A stretch of DNA of 9,528 bases, from contig JAFIHQ010000187.1 in assembly GCA_017849315.1 (NCBI GenBank), positions 1 through 9,528 of the forward strand. The letters are read 5' to 3'. Below, piece by piece: positions 6,623-9,528 of this stretch. The translations under genes and the position numbers were made by a program. Positions within the stretch are counted from its first letter, which is position 1, and each line of letters starts with the position of its first letter. The DNA comes from Treponema sp. GTDB lineage: Bacteria; Spirochaetota; Spirochaetia; Treponematales; Rectinemataceae. The notes beneath the pieces are model-generated. The model did no database searches. It was not told the DNA's origin and was given only the letters and a program-made list of their open reading frames with translations.

Positions 6623-8986
6623 ATGAAAGTTAGTCAGGAAGTTCAGGCCATTTTCAATGCAGCCTATAACGAAGCAAAGCTTCGCAATCACGAATATCTG
6701 ACTCCTGAGCATATTCTGTATGCCGGGTTGTCTTTTGAGAAAGTGCGGTCGGTTTTTGAGAGTTGCGATGCCGATATCGATCAGCTTAAGCGGGGTCTTG
6801 AAGCCTATTTTGAGCAGAAAGTGCCTGTTGTAAGGAGCAATGTCGAGCCCGTACAAACATCGAGTTTCCAGGCTGTTATCGAGCGCGCTGTGATGCAGTC
6901 TCAAGCCTCCGGCAAAGACGAAGTGGGCGTTTCCGACCTTATTGTCTCGCTATACGACGAAGAGCGCACCTATGCAGGCTACTATTTGCGAAAGCTCGGC
7001 ATAAAGCGGCTGCAGCTTCTGGAGGTGCTCTCCCACGGCATCGCCGATTCCGAAGACGACGAGCTATCTGGCGATTTTGAGGATTCCGAAGAAAAGGCAG
7101 AAACAGGGACTAAGGAGAAGAAGGGACAAAAGCCAGGGCCACTTGAGCGCTTTACCACCGACCTGACCGCGCTGGCGGCTCAGGGCAAGTTGGAACCGGT
7201 TATTGGTCGCGAGGCGGAGATTGAACGCACCATTCAAGTGCTCTGCAGAAGGCTAAAAAACAATCCTATCCATGTGGGCGAAGCAGGCGTAGGCAAAACT
7301 GCTATTACAGAAGGTCTTGCCCAGCGCATCGTGGCGGGCAATGTGCCCCCGCTTTTGCGCGACTACACGATTTACAGCTTGGACATGGGCGCGCTCCTTG
7401 CGGGCACCAAATTCAGGGGCGACTTTGAGGAGCGGATCAAAAAGGTTATCGATCTCCTTATAAAGAAAGAAAAAGCAATTCTCTTTATAGACGAAATTCA
7501 CACCATTATAGGTGCGGGCGCCGTCACTGGGGGGTCAATGGACGCGTCCAACCTCTTAAAGCCGGCGCTCACTTCGGGTAAACTGCGCTGCATCGGCTCG
7601 ACCACGTACGACGAGTACAACAAGATTTTTGAGAAGGACAGGGCGCTGTCGCGAAGGTTCCAGAAAATCGATATCGTGGAGCCGACCGAGGGCGAGACGG
7701 TGGACATTTTGAAGGGCTTGAGGCCGAAGTACGAGGAGTACCACAAGGTGCAGTACTCGGACGAGGCGCTCGAGGCGGCGGTGCGGCTGTCGGCGCAGTT
7801 CATAACTGAGCGCCGGCTGCCGGACAAGGCCATCGATGTCATCGATGAAGCAGGCGCCCGCGCACGCATGATGGCATACAAAGCTGGCGAGAGCCAGGAG
7901 AACGCACCACTTGCGATCGCAGTGCCAGAAATCGAAACCGTCGTTGCCAAGATTGCCAGAATTCCTGAGCGGTCGGTCTCTTCTTCGGAGAAGGAGCGAC
8001 TTGCTGGTTTGGAAGTGGCCCTCAAGAGTAACGTTTTTGGCCAAGATGCTGCCATTGACACCGTCGTCAAGGCCGTAAAACGCAGCAGGGCGGGATTTAG
8101 AGACTCAAACAAGCCTGTTGCCAACTTCCTCTTTGTCGGCCCGACCGGTGTGGGAAAGACCGAGCTTGCACGCCAACTTGCTTCTCAACTGGGAATCGCG
8201 CTGCACCGATTCGATATGAGCGAGTATCAGGAAAAGCATACTGTATCAAGACTTATCGGTTCGCCCCCAGGCTATGTGGGCTATGAAGAGGGCGGCCTTT
8301 TAACGGATGCCATTCGCAAGACACCGCACGCCGTGGTGCTCTTGGACGAAATCGAAAAGGCTCATCCGGACATCTACAACATTCTGCTGCAAATCATGGA
8401 TTACGCCACGCTGACCGACAATCAGGGCAGAAAAGCCGACTTCAGGAACGTCATTTTGATAATGACCAGCAACGCAGGCGCGCGAGACGTGGGAAAGAAT
8501 CTTATCGGTTTTGGCGAGCGAACCATGACCGATTCTGCGCTGGACGATGCCGTGGAGCGTACCTTCTCCCCGGAGTTCAGAAACAGGCTGGACGCAATTG
8601 TTCACTTCAATAATCTGCCGCTGCCCATGATTGAGCGCATTGTGGAGAAAAACCTCGATATGTTCAGAGCTCAGCTCGCTGAGAAAAAGGTCAAACTGGT
8701 TACCTCGCCCGAGGTGGTACATTACCTTGCTGAGAAGGGTTATTCTCACGAATTTGGGGCACGAAATGTCGGTCGCCTTGTGGAAGACAAAATCAAATCC
8801 TTCTTTGTGGACGAAGTCCTGTTTGGCAGGCTCGAGCATGGCGGGACCGCGATTGCCGAGCTTGTGGGCGACGAGATTGTGTTTTCTGTTGAACCAACGG
8901 CCGACGACGACATCATAGGCCCGGCGCAGGATAAGCCGGCTACCGATCAGGCTACTCTGATAACGCCTGCAGAACTTAATGTTTAA
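6623..8986 (+). CDS. clpA: ATP-dependent Clp protease ATP-binding subunit ClpA
   Basis: This 787-residue AAA+ unfoldase docks on ClpP and threads in substrates. The double Clp N domain (about 1-140) begins MKVSQEVQAIFNAAYNEAK and is the ClpS docking site in the family. An acidic/lysine-rich linker (142-171) follows. D1 has Walker A GEAGVGKT (219-226), pore loop KFRG (263-266), Walker B ILFIDE (286-291) and arginines in SRRFQ (343-347). D2 has Walker A GPTGVGKT (506-513), pore loop GYVG (550-553), Walker B VVLLDE (571-576), an IGF tripeptide (628-630) matching the ClpP-binding loop, and NRLD (654-657). No ClpB-style middle coiled coil separates D1 and D2, which with the clpS neighbour favours ClpA over ClpB/ClpC. 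The last 30 residues are an acidic tail beyond the usual end (E. coli ClpA is 758). ATG 6623 has GGAG twelve bases upstream, inside clpS. Confidence 0.97.
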   Translation: MKVSQEVQAIFNAAYNEAKLRNHEYLTPEHILYAGLSFEKVRSVFESCDADIDQLKRGLEAYFEQKVPVVRSNVEPVQTSSFQAVIERAVMQSQASGKDEVGVSDLIVSLYDEERTYAGYYLRKLGIKRLQLLEVLSHGIADSEDDELSGDFEDSEEKAETGTKEKKGQKPGPLERFTTDLTALAAQGKLEPVIGREAEIERTIQVLCRRLKNNPIHVGEAGVGKTAITEGLAQRIVAGNVPPLLRDYTIYSLDMGALLAGTKFRGDFEERIKKVIDLLIKKEKAILFIDEIHTIIGAGAVTGGSMDASNLLKPALTSGKLRCIGSTTYDEYNKIFEKDRALSRRFQKIDIVEPTEGETVDILKGLRPKYEEYHKVQYSDEALEAAVRLSAQFITERRLPDKAIDVIDEAGARARMMAYKAGESQENAPLAIAVPEIETVVAKIARIPERSVSSSEKERLAGLEVALKSNVFGQDAAIDTVVKAVKRSRAGFRDSNKPVANFLFVGPTGVGKTELARQLASQLGIALHRFDMSEYQEKHTVSRLIGSPPGYVGYEEGGLLTDAIRKTPHAVVLLDEIEKAHPDIYNILLQIMDYATLTDNQGRKADFRNVILIMTSNAGARDVGKNLIGFGERTMTDSALDDAVERTFSPEFRNRLDAIVHFNNLPLPMIERIVEKNLDMFRAQLAEKKVKLVTSPEVVHYLAEKGYSHEFGARNVGRLVEDKIKSFFVDEVLFGRLEHGGTAIAELVGDEIVFSVEPTADDDIIGPAQDKPATDQATLITPAELNV

Positions 8987-9019
8987 GGCAAGGGGAGTAA
9001 GCCCTATCGACTGAACATT

Positions 9020-9051
9020 GGGAGCCTGCGTCTTCGGGAGTCTGCGCCTAT
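9020..9051 (+). repeat. Imperfect 16-bp tandem duplication over the aat ribosome binding site
   Basis: GGGAGCCTGCGTCTTC (9020-9035) is followed directly by GGGAGTCTGCGCCTAT (9036-9051), identical at 12 of 16 positions. Each unit begins with the Shine-Dalgarno-like GGGAG, and only the second copy is placed to serve the ATG at 9050. It lies in the 63-bp clpA-aat gap. Confidence 0.55.
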
Positions 9052-9528
9052 GGAAGATTATGTTGTTTTTCCTTCTCCCGATAAGGCAACTCAAGAAGGC
9101 CTTCTCTGTATAGGTGGGGATTTATCCCCGCCTACCCTTCTTTCTGCCTACCGGCAGGGGATTTTTCCCTGGTATAGCGACGACGAACCAATTCTGTGGT
9201 TTAGTCCGGACCCTCGTTTTATCATGCTACCCGAGACCTTTCACATCGGAGAGAGTGCACGCAAACTGGTAAAAAAACGCCTCTTTAGGATTACAGTAGA
9301 CGTAGACTTCCCATACGTCATACAGAACTGCGCCCACATCGAGCGCAAAGGTCAGCGCGGAACCTGGATTGTGCCAGATATGATAGAAGCATACTGTCGG
9401 CTCCACGAGCTGGGTTATGCCCATTCGGTAGAAGCATGGCAGGATGGGAAGTTAGTGGGTGGCCTTTATGGCGTGAGCCTGGGGCGCGCCTTCTTTGGTG
9501 AGTCCATGTTCAGCAAGGTGAGTGGTGC
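9050..9528 (+). CDS. aat: Leucyl/phenylalanyl-tRNA--protein transferase Aat (3' end cut by window)
   Basis: This cytoplasmic enzyme transfers Leu or Phe from aminoacyl-tRNA to the N-terminal Lys or Arg of proteins, creating N-degrons read by ClpS. The first 159 codons are present (E. coli Aat is about 234 residues). Signatures are VVFPSP (5-10), GGDLSPPTLLSAYRQGIFPWY (22-42), ILWFSPDPR (48-56), GTWIVPDMIEAYCRLHELGYAHSVE, and GGLYGVSLGRAFFGESMFS (137-155), whose Glu151 matches a conserved glutamate in the family's active-site region. Start: ATG 9050 has GGGAG nine bases upstream and no in-frame ATG, GTG or TTG lies just before it. It follows clpA by 63 bp on the same strand with no terminator visible, so cotranscription is likely. 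Confidence 0.95.
   Translation, partial: MEDYVVFPSPDKATQEGLLCIGGDLSPPTLLSAYRQGIFPWYSDDEPILWFSPDPRFIMLPETFHIGESARKLVKKRLFRITVDVDFPYVIQNCAHIERKGQRGTWIVPDMIEAYCRLHELGYAHSVEAWQDGKLVGGLYGVSLGRAFFGESMFSKVSG

Noticed and set aside
7498..8124. 208-codon open frame on the minus strand within clpA
   Set aside because: It is low-complexity, serine-rich translation opposite strongly conserved AAA+ sequence: a shadow of clpA.
8300..9094. 264-codon minus-strand frame across the clpA end and aat start
   Set aside because: It is antisense to two clearly recognised genes, has no motif, and crosses a gene boundary, as shadow frames do.
1..9528. CRISPR array, insertion sequence, tRNA or defence/toxin module
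   Set aside because: No spaced direct repeats, transposase motifs, terminal inverted repeats, tRNA-like cloverleaf or toxin-antitoxin pair was found. All sizeable coding stretches are explained by metabolic and housekeeping genes.

Overview
The window reads as ordinary bacterial chromosome of roughly 50% GC from an organism with Gram-negative-style secretion and protein quality control. Several sequences look spirochaete-like to me: the ClpS and ClpA wording, and the Sec-secreted sugar-binding protein without a lipobox. That is recognition from memory, not a search, so the phylum is only a tentative suggestion. No mobile element, CRISPR array, tRNA or rRNA is visible.

Left half (80-6135): a complete, LacI-controlled carbohydrate uptake locus. 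On the minus strand, reading right to left, it holds a double-domain sugar ABC ATPase (RbsA type), a permease (RbsC type), a secreted substrate-binding protein (RbsB type) and a Gfo/Idh/MocA oxidoreductase. Divergent from it on the plus strand is a LacI/GalR-family repressor. The 275-bp divergent region holds a recognisable sigma70-like promoter in each direction and two LacI-type operator candidates with a central CG. One lies over the -10 of the transport operon; the other lies over the predicted start of the repressor transcript. The binding-protein gene is bracketed by two intercistronic stem-loops. There is no sugar kinase or isomerase, so the imported compound is probably first oxidised by the dehydrogenase. 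The substrate cannot be named from sequence alone.

Right half (6302-9528): an N-degron (N-end rule) proteolysis cluster on the plus strand: clpS (adaptor), clpA (AAA+ unfoldase) and the 5' part of aat (leucyl/phenylalanyl-tRNA-protein transferase, cut by the window end). Aat makes destabilising N-termini, ClpS recognises them, and ClpA unfolds the substrate for ClpP, which is not in the window. clpS and clpA are 3 bp apart, and aat follows 63 bp after clpA.

At the extreme left, 22 codons of an unidentified plus-strand gene end 11 bp before the convergent oxidoreductase stop. I do not see a previously undescribed system here. The best leads are regulatory: the operator pair and the hairpins around the binding-protein gene.
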